A stretch of DNA of 64,000 bases from Evansella cellulosilytica DSM 2522 (GTDB lineage Bacteria; Bacillota; Bacilli; Bacillales; Salisediminibacteriaceae): positions 682,001 through 746,000 of the forward strand of contig NC_014829.1 of NCBI RefSeq assembly GCF_000177235.2, read 5' to 3'. The notes under the pieces are model-generated. The model was not told where the DNA came from. It made no database searches and was given only the letters and a program-made list of their open reading frames with translations. This document shows, in pieces, positions 55,920 through 64,000 of this stretch. A program made the translations under genes and the position numbers. How positions within the stretch are numbered: the first letter of the stretch is position 1; each line of letters begins with the position of its first letter.

Positions 55920-56822
55920 ATGGGTAAACGAGTAATGTTTTATCTTTTAACGAATATTCTGGTTTTAACAACCATTGTCATTGTCTGGTCACTTCTCACA
56001 ACCTTTACTGAGCTTGGTTCTTTCCAAGGTGCTGGTGGGATTAATTATGGGACACTAATGATATTTAGTATTATTGTTGGTTTTACAGGGTCATTTATAT
56101 CTTTAGCAATGTCACGTTGGATGGCAAAAAAGATGATGAAAGTAAGAGTGCTAGATCCAAACGGGCCACTGTCAGCACACGAACGTGATATTGTAGAAAA
56201 GGTACACCGTTTATCACGTGCTGCAGGCCTTATGCACATGCCTGAAGTTGGTATTTACAACTCAAAAGAAGTAAATGCTTTTGCGACTGGACCTTCAAAA
56301 AAGCGTTCACTAGTAGCTGTATCCTCTGGGTTAATCACTGTCATGGATGACGATGCTGTTGAAGGCGTTATTGCCCACGAGGTAGCACACGTTGCTAATG
56401 GCGACATGGTAACAATGACATTACTACAAGGTGTCATCAATACATTTGTAGTATTCTTGTCAAGAATTGCGGCAATTGTTGTTTCTCGTTTCGTACGAGA
56501 TGAACTACGTTGGATCGTTCAATTTGCTGCGATTATTATTTTCCAAATTCTTTTTTCCATACTTGGAAGCATTGTCGTAAGTGCTTATTCACGATATCGA
56601 GAATTCCATGCTGATCAAGGTGGAGCTGATTTAGCAGGACGAGACAAAATGGCACACGCGCTACGTTCTCTAAAAGCACACGTAAACCGTGCAACAGTAA
56701 ACGACCGAACGGATGATTCAGCAATCCAAACAATGAAAATAAGTGGAAAAGGCGGAGTGATGAGATTATTTGCTTCCCATCCAGAATTGGATGAAAGAAT
56801 TGCTCGATTAGAGCAGCGCTAA
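55920..56822 (+). CDS. htpX: Membrane zinc metalloprotease HtpX
   Basis: A 300-residue M48B protease for membrane-protein quality control. Two N-terminal spans (7-29, 43-64), zinc motif HEVAH (His153, Glu154, His157), two further spans, and third ligand Glu in [19 protein letters not shown] is 8 nt before ATG 55920; the frame upstream is not coding. Divergent from the sortase operon. Confidence 0.95.
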   Translation: MGKRVMFYLLTNILVLTTIVIVWSLLTTFTELGSFQGAGGINYGTLMIFSIIVGFTGSFISLAMSRWMAKKMMKVRVLDPNGPLSAHERDIVEKVHRLSRAAGLMHMPEVGIYNSKEVNAFATGPSKKRSLVAVSSGLITVMDDDAVEGVIAHEVAHVANGDMVTMTLLQGVINTFVVFLSRIAAIVVSRFVRDELRWIVQFAAIIIFQILFSILGSIVVSAYSRYREFHADQGGADLAGRDKMAHALRSLKAHVNRATVNDRTDDSAIQTMKISGKGGVMRLFASHPELDERIARLEQR

Positions 56823-56837
56823 TGTCAATAAGAGATG

Positions 56838-56884
56838 AGGGGGGACTCAAAAGGTGGATTGTTACCTAATGAGTCCCCCTTTTT
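56838..56884 (+). terminator. Terminator of htpX, CTCAAAAGGT hairpin family
   Basis: AGGGGGGACTCA..AGGT pairs with ACCT..TGAGTCCCCCT (to 56880), then TTTTT. The following 56885-57225 stretch has no gene or clear structure. Confidence 0.85.
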
Positions 56885-57225
56885 AATATAAGGTGATATG
56901 TGCACAGAGTATAATACCCTTTTGTAGTGAGAGGGAGTAGAATAAAATGAACCAAACTTTTGAGAAAAGTGTATCAAGTCCTTCCTTACTTGAGTAGCAT
57001 AATAACTACTATACAGAACTCTTTGATCGTCGTTTCGATGTTGAAGGATCCTAGCTTATCTTATACTACATAATATTTTACTATTTAAATTCCGATTAAA
57101 ATAATGATAGAATAAGATGAAGTGTGTAAGATTATGATGTAAAATGTATTTTATTGATTAAGCGACTTTAAACTTCTTGTTTAAGAGAAGATAGTTTTAT
57201 ATTTTTGTAGTGAGGAGGCTTTGTG

Positions 57226-57492
57226 ATGCACGAAATTATCGTCGAAAAAGAAAGTAACGGAATGGCAGTGACAGCCCTTGTTTTAGGAATTGTAGGATTG
57301 GTCATTGGTCTTATCCCATTTATTGGTTGGTTTATGCTCCCATTATGGTTTCTTGCTATTATATTTGGATTAATTGGTAGAACTAAGCATTATCAACGAG
57401 GGATGGCAAACGCAGGAATTATTCTAGGATTGATTGCAGTAATCTATAAGTTTGGCTTTTGGGTGCTTATTTTTTATTTAGGTTCTTTATAA
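57226..57492 (+). CDS. DUF4190-type small membrane protein
   Basis: An 88-residue protein: NGMAVTALVLGIVGLVIGLIP is the DUF4190 opening, followed by a second span and NAGIILGLIAVI. Two to three spans. Function unknown. GAGGAGG is 7 nt before ATG 57226. Confidence 0.8.
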   Translation: MHEIIVEKESNGMAVTALVLGIVGLVIGLIPFIGWFMLPLWFLAIIFGLIGRTKHYQRGMANAGIILGLIAVIYKFGFWVLIFYLGSL

Positions 57493-57517
57493 TTTTAGAA
57501 TTTATCTGTTATTATCC

Positions 57518-57554
57518 ATAAAAAACAGAGCTTAATTGCTCTGTTTTTTTATTT
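57518..57554 (+). terminator. Terminator of the DUF4190 gene
   Basis: AAAAAACAGAGC pairs with GCTCTGTTTTTTT around TTAATT. Confidence 0.92.
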
Positions 57555-57733
57555 GAACATGTAAGAATATACATACCGTTTTAAGTTGGAAGTTGTCCTG
57601 CTCAAACTTTCTTCCCTGTCTATTATATATCAACACTAAATTCAAGGTGTTTCTGCAGGAATTTCTAACCTTTCGTGAGAATTAATTAACGTTAGTTTTT
57701 TACAAAAGTTGTAATTAAAAGGAGGTAAAATAA

Positions 57734-58177
57734 ATGAAGAGAATCATCGATTTTGAACTAGCACATATATCAAGTCTAGTGGAAATGGCACTTGATTTAT
57801 GGAAGGGAAGTACATACGATGACCTAAAAAGTATGTATGAAAAAATATATTTTAGTCACAAAGAACATGTTTTATTATATGAATGTGAGGCAGATTTTCT
57901 AGCATTTATTCAAGTTTCCATTAGAAATGATTACGTGGAAGGATCGCATTCTAGTCCAGTTGGTTATGTAGAAGGCATTTATGTAAAGCAAAGCCATAGG
58001 GGAAATAAAATAGCGAAGGAACTTGTAGCAGCCGGAGAGCGCTGGGCTGCTACAAAGGGTTGTAATCAAATGGGGTCTGATATTGAGTTACATAACGATA
58101 TTAGTTATGAATTTCATAAAAAAATTGGCTTTCAAGAAGCAAACCGAATCATTTGTTTTATTAAAGATATAAAATAA
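57734..58177 (+). CDS. Aminoglycoside 6'-N-acetyltransferase-like GNAT
   Basis: A 147-residue GNAT resembling AAC(6')-I enzymes: AFIQVSIRNDYVEGSHSSPV (strand and substrate region), GIYVKQSHRGNKIAKELV (acetyl-CoA loop) and FHKKIGFQEANRIICF. The similarity to AAC(6')-I is strong by pattern; whether it confers resistance is untested. AGGAGG precedes the ATG. Confidence 0.85.
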   Translation: MKRIIDFELAHISSLVEMALDLWKGSTYDDLKSMYEKIYFSHKEHVLLYECEADFLAFIQVSIRNDYVEGSHSSPVGYVEGIYVKQSHRGNKIAKELVAAGERWAATKGCNQMGSDIELHNDISYEFHKKIGFQEANRIICFIKDIK

Positions 58178-58285
58178 AGAGATATATCATTAGTATCTCG
58201 TTACCTTACTATTACATGTTGCCTAATTTTCCCCCCATAATCGAATGTTTAAAGACACTCCAATGGGCGGCAATTCTTCATTGCA

Positions 58286-58325
58286 GGTTGACTCAAAAAG
58301 TAAAAATCAATCATTTGAGTCAACC
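58286..58325. terminator. Hairpin, CTCAAAAGGT family, overlapping the Cdd1-like stop codon
   Basis: GGTTGACTCAAAAAGT (58286-58301) pairs with ATTTGAGTCAACC (58313-58325). It lies between convergent genes and covers the minus-strand TGA (58320-58322). Confidence 0.65.
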
Positions 58326-58802
58326 ATCTCTTTTATCATGCCAAGCCTTTCTAGGACGAGAAATCGGATAACCATATTCTTTCCTAAATGCTTTTCTTTC
58401 GTCGGTGAAATCATGCCATTGTTTATCGCTATTAGGGTGATTTGCATGATGTATAACACAACGGAGTTGATCCTCAACACAAGGATCTGTCCAGTAACCT
58501 AGTTTTTCTTCAAGTTGATTAAGGAGTGTGGCTCCATCCATTTTTTTCATATCATTTAAATGATAAAGTTCAAGTTTATAGACTAAATCCTCTGATAGTC
58601 TTACCCCGATAGAAGGTATCATTTGAAACTGCGCTAGGCCCCTAAGCGTTAATGCCCGTTCGTAACTTGCATTTATTATAATCGCTAAATCCTCTGCATC
58701 TACTCGAGAAATGTCACTAATTTTCAATTTTACTTTTCTTAAGAGAGCTTTTTCCTCTGTTGTTAATGGTAGTTTTGGACGTTTCATACTCTTCGTTTTC
58801 AT
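58320..58802 (-). CDS. Cdd1-like helix-hairpin-helix protein
   Basis: A 160-residue protein. The segment LAQFQMIPSIGVRLSEDLVY is a helix-hairpin-helix, followed by GYWTDPCVEDQLRCVIHHAN and the KQWHDFTDERKAFR stretch typical of the 'pathogenicity locus' Cdd1 family (PF11731, from memory). The N-terminus is very basic. DNA binding is possible; function unknown. GGAGG is 8 nt before ATG 58802. Confidence 0.78.
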   Translation of the reverse strand: MKTKSMKRPKLPLTTEEKALLRKVKLKISDISRVDAEDLAIIINASYERALTLRGLAQFQMIPSIGVRLSEDLVYKLELYHLNDMKKMDGATLLNQLEEKLGYWTDPCVEDQLRCVIHHANHPNSDKQWHDFTDERKAFRKEYGYPISRPRKAWHDKRDG

Positions 58803-59122
58803 TAGTTCTGCCTCCATTAATAAAAATTTGATGTTGGCCGACTTACTTTAGTTCTTTCACATTAACCTGTTAGAATGGCATTGCTATCTATTTTTTCTTC
58901 CTATTCAAATATATTATATACGATATAAGAGTTTATAACAAGAACATACGTTCGTATTTTCTGGTAGACTTAGTATACACATAAAAGGTGTATGTTACAC
59001 TGTAAAAGAGTATTAAAGGCGAATGTGTTTGTTATATAGACGATATTGTAGCGCCACTACATTTAGATAAAATATCTCTTAACCTAGTAATGATTTTTCA
59101 AAACGATGAAGGAAGTGGGATT
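58803..59122. other. Divergent intergenic region
   Basis: AT-rich region between two divergent genes; promoters for both are expected here, but I could not fix one. No short gene was seen. Confidence 0.4.
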
Positions 59123-60319
59123 ATGAATGAGAAATTCACTAAAATATATGAAAACAAAGAATTATATTGGCCGAAATTTAATCTCGTCGCCTTTGCTGTG
59201 TACAATAATAAGTTTGTTTCCATATACAACCATCCTACAGTTTCCTCTAGTGATAATCCATATGAAACAGCTAATTGGAAAGATGTATTTTTTGGTGCTG
59301 AATCAATTATTACATTTGAGGGACATCCAACTGCGATAGTTAATGAAGACTTGCATGAAAATGAGGCTTCTGTTTATTCCTTAATAGCGCATGAATTGTT
59401 CCATGGACATCAATACATAAATAATGAAAACAGGTATCCAAATGAACTGCTAAGTATTTCTTATCCATTATCAGAAGATAATGTTGAGTTACGTAATCAA
59501 GAAAGACGAGCGCTTTATAATGCTGTACGCTGTTCAACGGCGGAGGAAAGGGCCGATAACCTATCCACATTTTTTCAACTAAGGGAGAAGAGAAGAGGGG
59601 AGCTCGGTGATTACCTAAAGTATGAGGAGTTGGTTGAAACGATTGAGGGACCAGCGTGGTATGTTGAAGCTAAGGCGTATTCACACATAACTGGCACCCC
59701 TTTTAAGATCATCATTGAAAACAATGGTGAAAGTCTATTAGATCAAATAGAATCTTCAACATATATAAGAAAAAGCTGCTACAGTTCAGGGATGTTTATA
59801 TGTCTTCTTTTAGATGAGGTGCGACCTGACTGGAAAGAGCATTTCTTTGATTGTCAATTTTCCATTTATGAGCTTTTATATCAAGTAATAAACGCCCCGA
59901 TTCATCGAGAAGTGAAGGAACTCGTAATCAGTAAAGCTACGAGAGAGATTATCTCTTATGTAAAAGCAATGAAAGAAAAACTATTCATTGAATGTGAAAA
60001 AAAAGAAGGACATCATGTATTGATAGAAGGGGACATAGCTTTAACTGGGTTTGATCCAATGAATATGGTGGCTAGTGGAAAAAGGCTATTACATCAACAG
60101 TTCCTTTTCGTATCCATTCATGAAAAGAAACTGCATTTCAATCAACCAGTCATTACCTTTTATAGAGAGGAAATGTTAAAACCTCATAAAATCCATGTTG
60201 TTTTACCGACTCCACCAAAACAACATCAAGTCAATAGAACAGTTATATTAGATGGGATCGGAAAAATAAAAGGCTTATTAGCAAAAAAAGGTGATACATA
60301 CTTAATTAAATGTAAATAG
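59123..60319 (+). CDS. Zincin metallopeptidase-like protein, uncharacterised
   Basis: A 398-residue protein without signal peptide. The zinc motif HELFH (His90, Glu91, His94) lies in YSLIAHELFHGHQY; a candidate third ligand is Glu174 or Glu181 in ETIEGPAWYVEAKAY. The C-terminal roughly 120 residues look like a separate beta-rich domain (ILDGIGKIKGLLAKKGD). I cannot place it in a named peptidase family. Start ATG 59123 has GGAAGTGGG upstream. Followed by a small membrane-protein gene 27 bp on. Confidence 0.7.
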   Translation: MNEKFTKIYENKELYWPKFNLVAFAVYNNKFVSIYNHPTVSSSDNPYETANWKDVFFGAESIITFEGHPTAIVNEDLHENEASVYSLIAHELFHGHQYINNENRYPNELLSISYPLSEDNVELRNQERRALYNAVRCSTAEERADNLSTFFQLREKRRGELGDYLKYEELVETIEGPAWYVEAKAYSHITGTPFKIIIENNGESLLDQIESSTYIRKSCYSSGMFICLLLDEVRPDWKEHFFDCQFSIYELLYQVINAPIHREVKELVISKATREIISYVKAMKEKLFIECEKKEGHHVLIEGDIALTGFDPMNMVASGKRLLHQQFLFVSIHEKKLHFNQPVITFYREEMLKPHKIHVVLPTPPKQHQVNRTVILDGIGKIKGLLAKKGDTYLIKCK

Positions 60320-60346
60320 AGTCATACATAAAGGAGCGTCATCAAA

Positions 60347-60637
60347 TTGGACTTTATATTATTAATGAGCATGTTTATAGTTTTTTTAGTAGTTCGGTGG
60401 AAACAAAGCGACATACAATGGCTGCACTTGATCAAAGATATCGCTATTTTTGGATGTGCTATCTTTGTATTATATCTTGTAGGTAGCTATATTTCTAAAA
60501 CATTTTCTATGTCGTTATCTCCATTTGATTACTTACCTGAACCTGTACAAATATGGGTTGGAGCTACATTCTTTTTTACTGTCACATGTTATATTTCATT
60601 TAGGGCATGGAAAACAACAGGGAAAAATAAAGCGTAA
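60347..60637 (+). CDS. Small membrane protein, unknown
   Basis: A 96-residue protein with about three spans (2-16, 28-49, 66-86). TTG start with AAGGAG about 10 nt upstream. Likely co-transcribed with the zincin gene. Not recognised. Confidence 0.6.
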   Translation: MDFILLMSMFIVFLVVRWKQSDIQWLHLIKDIAIFGCAIFVLYLVGSYISKTFSMSLSPFDYLPEPVQIWVGATFFFTVTCYISFRAWKTTGKNKA

Positions 60638-60656
60638 GATTCATCCGTAATTTTGT

Positions 60657-61148
60657 TTATATGAGTGATAATTGATCACCATTACCTTTTCTAATAACTG
60701 CAATAATCAAACGGCATAATAAAAACTTAAACATTAAACTAATAAACGAGTGTTTCCAATCCCACCCTTTTTTCCAAGTAATAAGATCGGTCTTTCTGGC
60801 AGCAACCGTTTCAATAAATACTTGTGGAATAATGAAAGGAAATAGTTTAAAAAACAAGCCGCTTGGCTTACTATGTAATGTCCATTGGTTGTAATAAAGC
60901 AAAAGTAGTGGGTAATGAACCAAATCAAAAGGGAAATGGATAAGAAATTTATTTTTAAATGGGCGAATGTTATATTTTAAATACCCTTTTGATACAAGAA
61001 ATTTATCAGCATACGTGTTTCCAATACAGCTTACTAAAAAAACGATAATCCAATCCTTTAGTGGTCGCTTTATTATTGCGAATGGCAATAAAACTAAGCC
61101 AGCAATTGTGATAATAAGTAAAAAAGATATTTGGTTTTTTTTGCTCAT
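60657..61148 (-). CDS. CBO0543-like membrane protein
   Basis: A 163-residue protein with about four spans. The loop AARKTDLITWKKGWDWKHSF and overall layout resemble CBO0543-type hypothetical membrane proteins of Firmicutes (from memory). AAGGAGG is 8 nt before the ATG. Function unknown. Confidence 0.65.
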   Translation of the reverse strand: MSKKNQISFLLIITIAGLVLLPFAIIKRPLKDWIIVFLVSCIGNTYADKFLVSKGYLKYNIRPFKNKFLIHFPFDLVHYPLLLLYYNQWTLHSKPSGLFFKLFPFIIPQVFIETVAARKTDLITWKKGWDWKHSFISLMFKFLLCRLIIAVIRKGNGDQLSLI

Positions 61149-61269
61149 ATGTGATCCCTCCTTGTCTTTAAGGTATCCTTAATAAAATGATAGAATACAA
61201 CTAGGATGGCACCATTTTTTTACATATATATTTGTATCAAATCAATTCTTATTAGAGTAGGAGCGCATT

Positions 61270-61692
61270 ATGTTTTATCAAAAATTTATTACTAGTATTT
61301 ATACAGCGGTAGTATGTACTGTTGTAATGACTATCTTTTTCCCTGTATATGGACATCTGTTTGGGTATATTATGTATGCCCCATTTGTGTTAGGAGGGGT
61401 ATGGTTTGTAGGTATTCCAACAGCGCTTGTTAGTGAATGGACCATTAGTTATATAAAAAATAGAGGGAAGCTTCTCTTAAAGTTTTTTATTTTCATGCTT
61501 CCTATATTGTATATGTTCATCATATATGACGAGTTAGCTATTGCATTTATAACGATGTTTGTAGCTATCACATTCTTTCTCGTTGACTTCGTCATAATAA
61601 AATATTTTAATATTAAAATGGTAAGGTCTGTTGGATTATGGTTATTAGGCTTGAGCTTTTTTGTATGGTGGTTACTAGCGGGGTTACCTTAA
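61270..61692 (+). CDS. Membrane protein, unknown
   Basis: A 140-residue, four-span protein (about 8-30, 38-58, 68-90, 92-135). TAGGAG precedes the ATG at 8-nt spacing. The family is not recognised. Followed by the second mosaic repeat. Confidence 0.65.
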   Translation: MFYQKFITSIYTAVVCTVVMTIFFPVYGHLFGYIMYAPFVLGGVWFVGIPTALVSEWTISYIKNRGKLLLKFFIFMLPILYMFIIYDELAIAFITMFVAITFFLVDFVIIKYFNIKMVRSVGLWLLGLSFFVWWLLAGLP

Positions 61693-61748
61693 GAGTGACT
61701 TAAGGTAGATTTTTTCAACCAAGCGCGAATCCCTTAGGCAATTTAAAA

Positions 61749-61932
61749 GAAGGTGTCCCAAAAGCTATTAAAAGTTTTGGCAATGGCTCCACTCACCGCG
61801 CGACCACTATAATTTATACTTTTCTTTCTTTAAAAAAACCACTTATAGTGGTCTTTAAGGGATTGCGGTGTCTACGCACATTGCTTAGAGGTTTACTCAA
61901 AAGGTAAAAAATCGACCTTTTGAGTAAACCTC
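61749..61932. repeat. Mosaic intergenic repeat (copy 2), near-duplicate of 34621-34781
   Basis: Same order as copy 1: GTGTCCCAAAAGCTATTA lead, CCACTATAA hairpin (61802-61812/61843-61853, with about 20 extra loop bases), GATTGCGGTGTCTACGCACA spacer, then a perfect 18-bp hairpin (61888-61905/61915-61932). In that hairpin the bases after GAGG are TTT/AAA instead of CTG/CAG in copy 1, changed on both arms. Confidence 0.9.
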
Positions 61933-61984
61933 TCGTGTGACAAGCGCTCTTTGCCATGACTAGTTTTTTATGGGGATCTCTTCC

Positions 61985-63679
61985 TTATAATTTAAATTTT
62001 TTTACTGATTCCTGTAATTCTTCTGCCATATTCGCCAATGTATGAGACGTTGCAGATATTTCCTCCATAGATGCATTTTGCTCCTCAGCAGCAGCTGCGA
62101 CATTTTGTGTAAGCCCAGCAGTAGTTTGTGAAACTTCAGTGGTTTCCTCGATAGCATTAACCATCATGCCGGTACTTGCAGAGATTTGTTGAATTGCAGC
62201 TGAAACCTCCTGTACTTGAGAAGAAACAGATAAGATATTATTAGAAATGTCTTTAAATACAATCCCAGCATCATCCACTTTTGTTTTTCCAATACTGACA
62301 GCACCTTGTCCGTCTGCTATAGAGTTAACTGATTTGTGGATGTCACTCTGAATTTCTTCAATCATTTGACTAATTTGCTGTGCAGATCTACTAGATTGTT
62401 CAGCAAGTTTACGGACTTCGTCAGCAACGACTGCAAAGCCTCTGCCATGCTCACCGGCCCTTGCAGCTTCAATGGCAGCGTTTAGTGCAAGCAAGTTGGT
62501 TTGTTCAGCAACCTCGGTGATAAGTGTTACTATCTCACCAATCTTGCTGGATTTATTACCTAATTGTTGTATAAGATACGAAGTTGCCTCTGTTTTTTCA
62601 TGAATATGATTCATTTGGATGATTGTTTGCTCTATTACTTTTCCGCCATGAATTGTTTTATTTGTGGATTCTTGTGTTGAATCGTTTACAGTTTGAATAT
62701 TACTAGATATTTGCTCCATACTTGCTTGGATATCTTTTACAATGTCACTTACTGCGCTTGTTGTGGCTACTTGTTTATCAGCCCCTGCAGCAACTGATTG
62801 AATAGATTCAGTGATCTGTTCTGTTGCATTACTCGTTTCTTCTGAACTTGCGCTTAATTGCTCTGAGGAAGCTGCTACTTGTTCGGAAGTTTCAGCAACA
62901 TTTTGAATTAATTCAGTAAGATTCATTTTCATATCGTTAAAGCTAGTAGTTAAATTTCCTATTTCATCTCCGGAACTGTCAATTAACGTAGTGGAAAAGT
63001 CGCCTTCCCCAGCTTTCTTTAGCGCTTCTGAAACTAAAGTCAATCTTCTTTTTAAACGATTTGAAAAGAGTAATACGATACTTACAGCTAAAACTAAAAT
63101 AATTCCTAAAGCGACTAAAAATAATGTCACCGTCTGGGCGATAGTTTCGTCAATGAATTCTTGGGATGCACCAACATACCACATTCCGATCACTTCATCA
63201 TTTGCATTATAAATAGGTTTATAAGCAGTTTGAAAAGTGTTTCCTGAAACGTCAGCTTCACCAACAAAAGTTTGTTCATTGTATAAAACGGTATCAACAA
63301 TGTGAGGAGATGCTTGTGTTCCGATATTTCTTTCACCATCGATTACTACATTTGTAGTTACTCTAGTGTCTTCTAAAAAAGCAGTGACTGTACCACTCGT
63401 CATTTCTCCAATGGTGTCCATAAGTTCAAAGTTGTCATTAATAACAGTGTCGCCCTTGTATAATAAACCATTCTCAACACTCCAACTACCAGGATACCTT
63501 TCATCCACATAACTGTATGTAAGAGTCAGATCGGATTCTGCCTTAGCAATTGCAGCTTTTTTAATGCCATCCGTTATTTGATGATGCACTAAAAAACCAA
63601 TGACTAAAGCAAAAATAAGAAGAATAGAAATAACGAGCAAATTAATTTTTGTACCAAATTTCATCCGTTGCAGTATCAA
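61985..63679 (-). CDS. Methyl-accepting chemotaxis protein with extracellular Cache domain
   Basis: A 564-residue receptor: span 1 (about 12-35), extracellular Cache domain of the single-Cache (Cache_3-Cache_2) type with [22 protein letters not shown], span 2 (about 185-207), HAMP (about 208-262), and a signalling coiled coil with tip [18 protein letters not shown]. It senses a small extracellular ligand, perhaps a carboxylate, by family resemblance. The start is uncertain: TTG 63679 lies 9 nt after AAAGG, TTG 63688 overlaps the site, and ATG 63664 is also in frame. Confidence 0.92.
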   Translation of the reverse strand: MILQRMKFGTKINLLVISILLIFALVIGFLVHHQITDGIKKAAIAKAESDLTLTYSYVDERYPGSWSVENGLLYKGDTVINDNFELMDTIGEMTSGTVTAFLEDTRVTTNVVIDGERNIGTQASPHIVDTVLYNEQTFVGEADVSGNTFQTAYKPIYNANDEVIGMWYVGASQEFIDETIAQTVTLFLVALGIILVLAVSIVLLFSNRLKRRLTLVSEALKKAGEGDFSTTLIDSSGDEIGNLTTSFNDMKMNLTELIQNVAETSEQVAASSEQLSASSEETSNATEQITESIQSVAAGADKQVATTSAVSDIVKDIQASMEQISSNIQTVNDSTQESTNKTIHGGKVIEQTIIQMNHIHEKTEATSYLIQQLGNKSSKIGEIVTLITEVAEQTNLLALNAAIEAARAGEHGRGFAVVADEVRKLAEQSSRSAQQISQMIEEIQSDIHKSVNSIADGQGAVSIGKTKVDDAGIVFKDISNNILSVSSQVQEVSAAIQQISASTGMMVNAIEETTEVSQTTAGLTQNVAAAAEEQNASMEEISATSHTLANMAEELQESVKKFKL

Positions 63680-63926
63680 GTTGATCAACCTTTCTCTGAT
63701 TTGTTGGGAAATAAAATATAAAATATATATATCTATTAAATAAAATTATATATTAAATATACTTTACCGGTAACAAAAACCGACAAAATCCGACTTCTAG
63801 GTAAAAAAGACCTAGCAAGATAATCTAGAGTAGAAAGCTCCTCTGATTTACTTTGCTAGGACTAAAGTTTGAATGTGAGATTTTGACCCGGGTTCACTTT
63901 ACTCGGCTTCTGCACAGATTTGATTA

Positions 63927-64000
63927 TTATCTTATCATGTAGCTTAAATTCCAATCATCTTTAATTTTATCCATTAACTTCATGATTTCTAATGATTCAT
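63927..64000 (-). CDS. C-terminal end of a gene cut by the window edge
   Basis: On the minus strand an open frame enters from beyond 64000 and ends at TAA 63927-63929, reading ...IMKLMDKIKDDWNLSYMIR. It is too short to assign. A GCTAGG/CCTAGC inverted pair (about 63811-63860) just beyond may be its terminator. Confidence 0.4.
   Translation of the reverse strand, partial: ESLEIMKLMDKIKDDWNLSYMIR

Noticed and set aside
63700-63926. Riboswitch (e.g. cyclic-di-GMP type) upstream of the Cache chemoreceptor
   Set aside because: I looked for conserved riboswitch cores on the minus strand and saw none; the region is plain AT-rich DNA plus a weak inverted repeat.

Overview
The window looks like a chromosomal segment of a low-GC, Gram-positive, spore-former-type Bacillaceae. 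Pointers are strong AGGAGG-type ribosome binding sites, frequent TTG starts, a FosB whose family uses bacillithiol, a PAS sensor kinase of the sporulation-kinase type, CcpA-type cre sites, a Bce-type peptide-resistance module and a class D sortase with its LPxTA substrate. No phage, plasmid, transposase, rRNA or tRNA was recognised. An alkaliphile/soil relative (Evansella/Alkalihalobacillus-like) is an inference only.

Layout. 0-12.9 kb: the end of an ABC1/UbiB kinase gene, an LLM flavin oxidoreductase, a PAS-PAS histidine kinase, a nucleoside transporter, small membrane proteins, two NUDIX hydrolases, a histidine phosphatase, two anchored extracellular proteins sharing one N-terminal anchor, a nucleotidyltransferase-like protein, fosB and a DUF1761-like protein. 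12.96-13.78 kb: six tandem copies of a highly structured 145/152-bp repeat. 13.8-22.8 kb: a D-2-hydroxyacid dehydrogenase, a five-gene Bce-like operon (anchored protein, response regulator, kinase, ATPase, permease) and a phasin-like/ABC1-kinase pair. 23-32.5 kb: a chemoreceptor, an intracellular GH51 arabinofuranosidase with a cre site, a stand-alone two-gene ZorA/ZorB-like rotary-motor operon, a flavodoxin, and a secreted AA10 chitin monooxygenase with two chitin-binding modules and its own promoter and cre. 32.7-44.8 kb: transporters, GNATs, an M50-like protease, a HAD phosphatase with an apparent ATC start, an ABC-2 transporter, a methyltransferase, a FabH and an aldo/keto reductase. 44.9-46.0 kb: 21 head-to-tail 52-bp repeats. 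46.2-63.7 kb: a beta-lactamase-fold hydrolase, a membrane-anchored DNA-binding-like protein, Csp, an oxidoreductase/Dabb pair, a GDPD/MFS pair, sortase plus acidic surface protein, htpX, an AAC(6')-like acetyltransferase, a Cdd1-like protein, a zincin and a Cache-type chemoreceptor.

Two layers deserve most attention. The first is the ZorAB-like operon: it has the ion-channel and peptidoglycan-binding hallmarks of Zorya motors and a roughly 430-residue cytoplasmic tail, but no Zorya effector gene beside it. The second is the intergenic DNA. It carries a dispersed family of hairpins whose upper stem (ACTCAAAAGGT/ACCTTTTGAGT) is conserved while the lower stem changes in a compensated way between loci. 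These hairpins combine with other hairpin modules into mosaics, one apparently nested by insertion. Alongside them are two unrelated tandem arrays (145 bp and 52 bp), each with a degenerate relative elsewhere in the window.

Functional grouping: (i) plant/chitin polymer use (GH51, AA10, cre sites); (ii) envelope defence and antibiotic tolerance (Bce module, FosB, AAC(6')-like protein, sortase); (iii) sensing (two chemoreceptors, PAS kinase). Many genes are single-gene units bounded by hairpin terminators. Start codons were chosen from ribosome binding site spacing, so several genes are shorter than their longest open frame.
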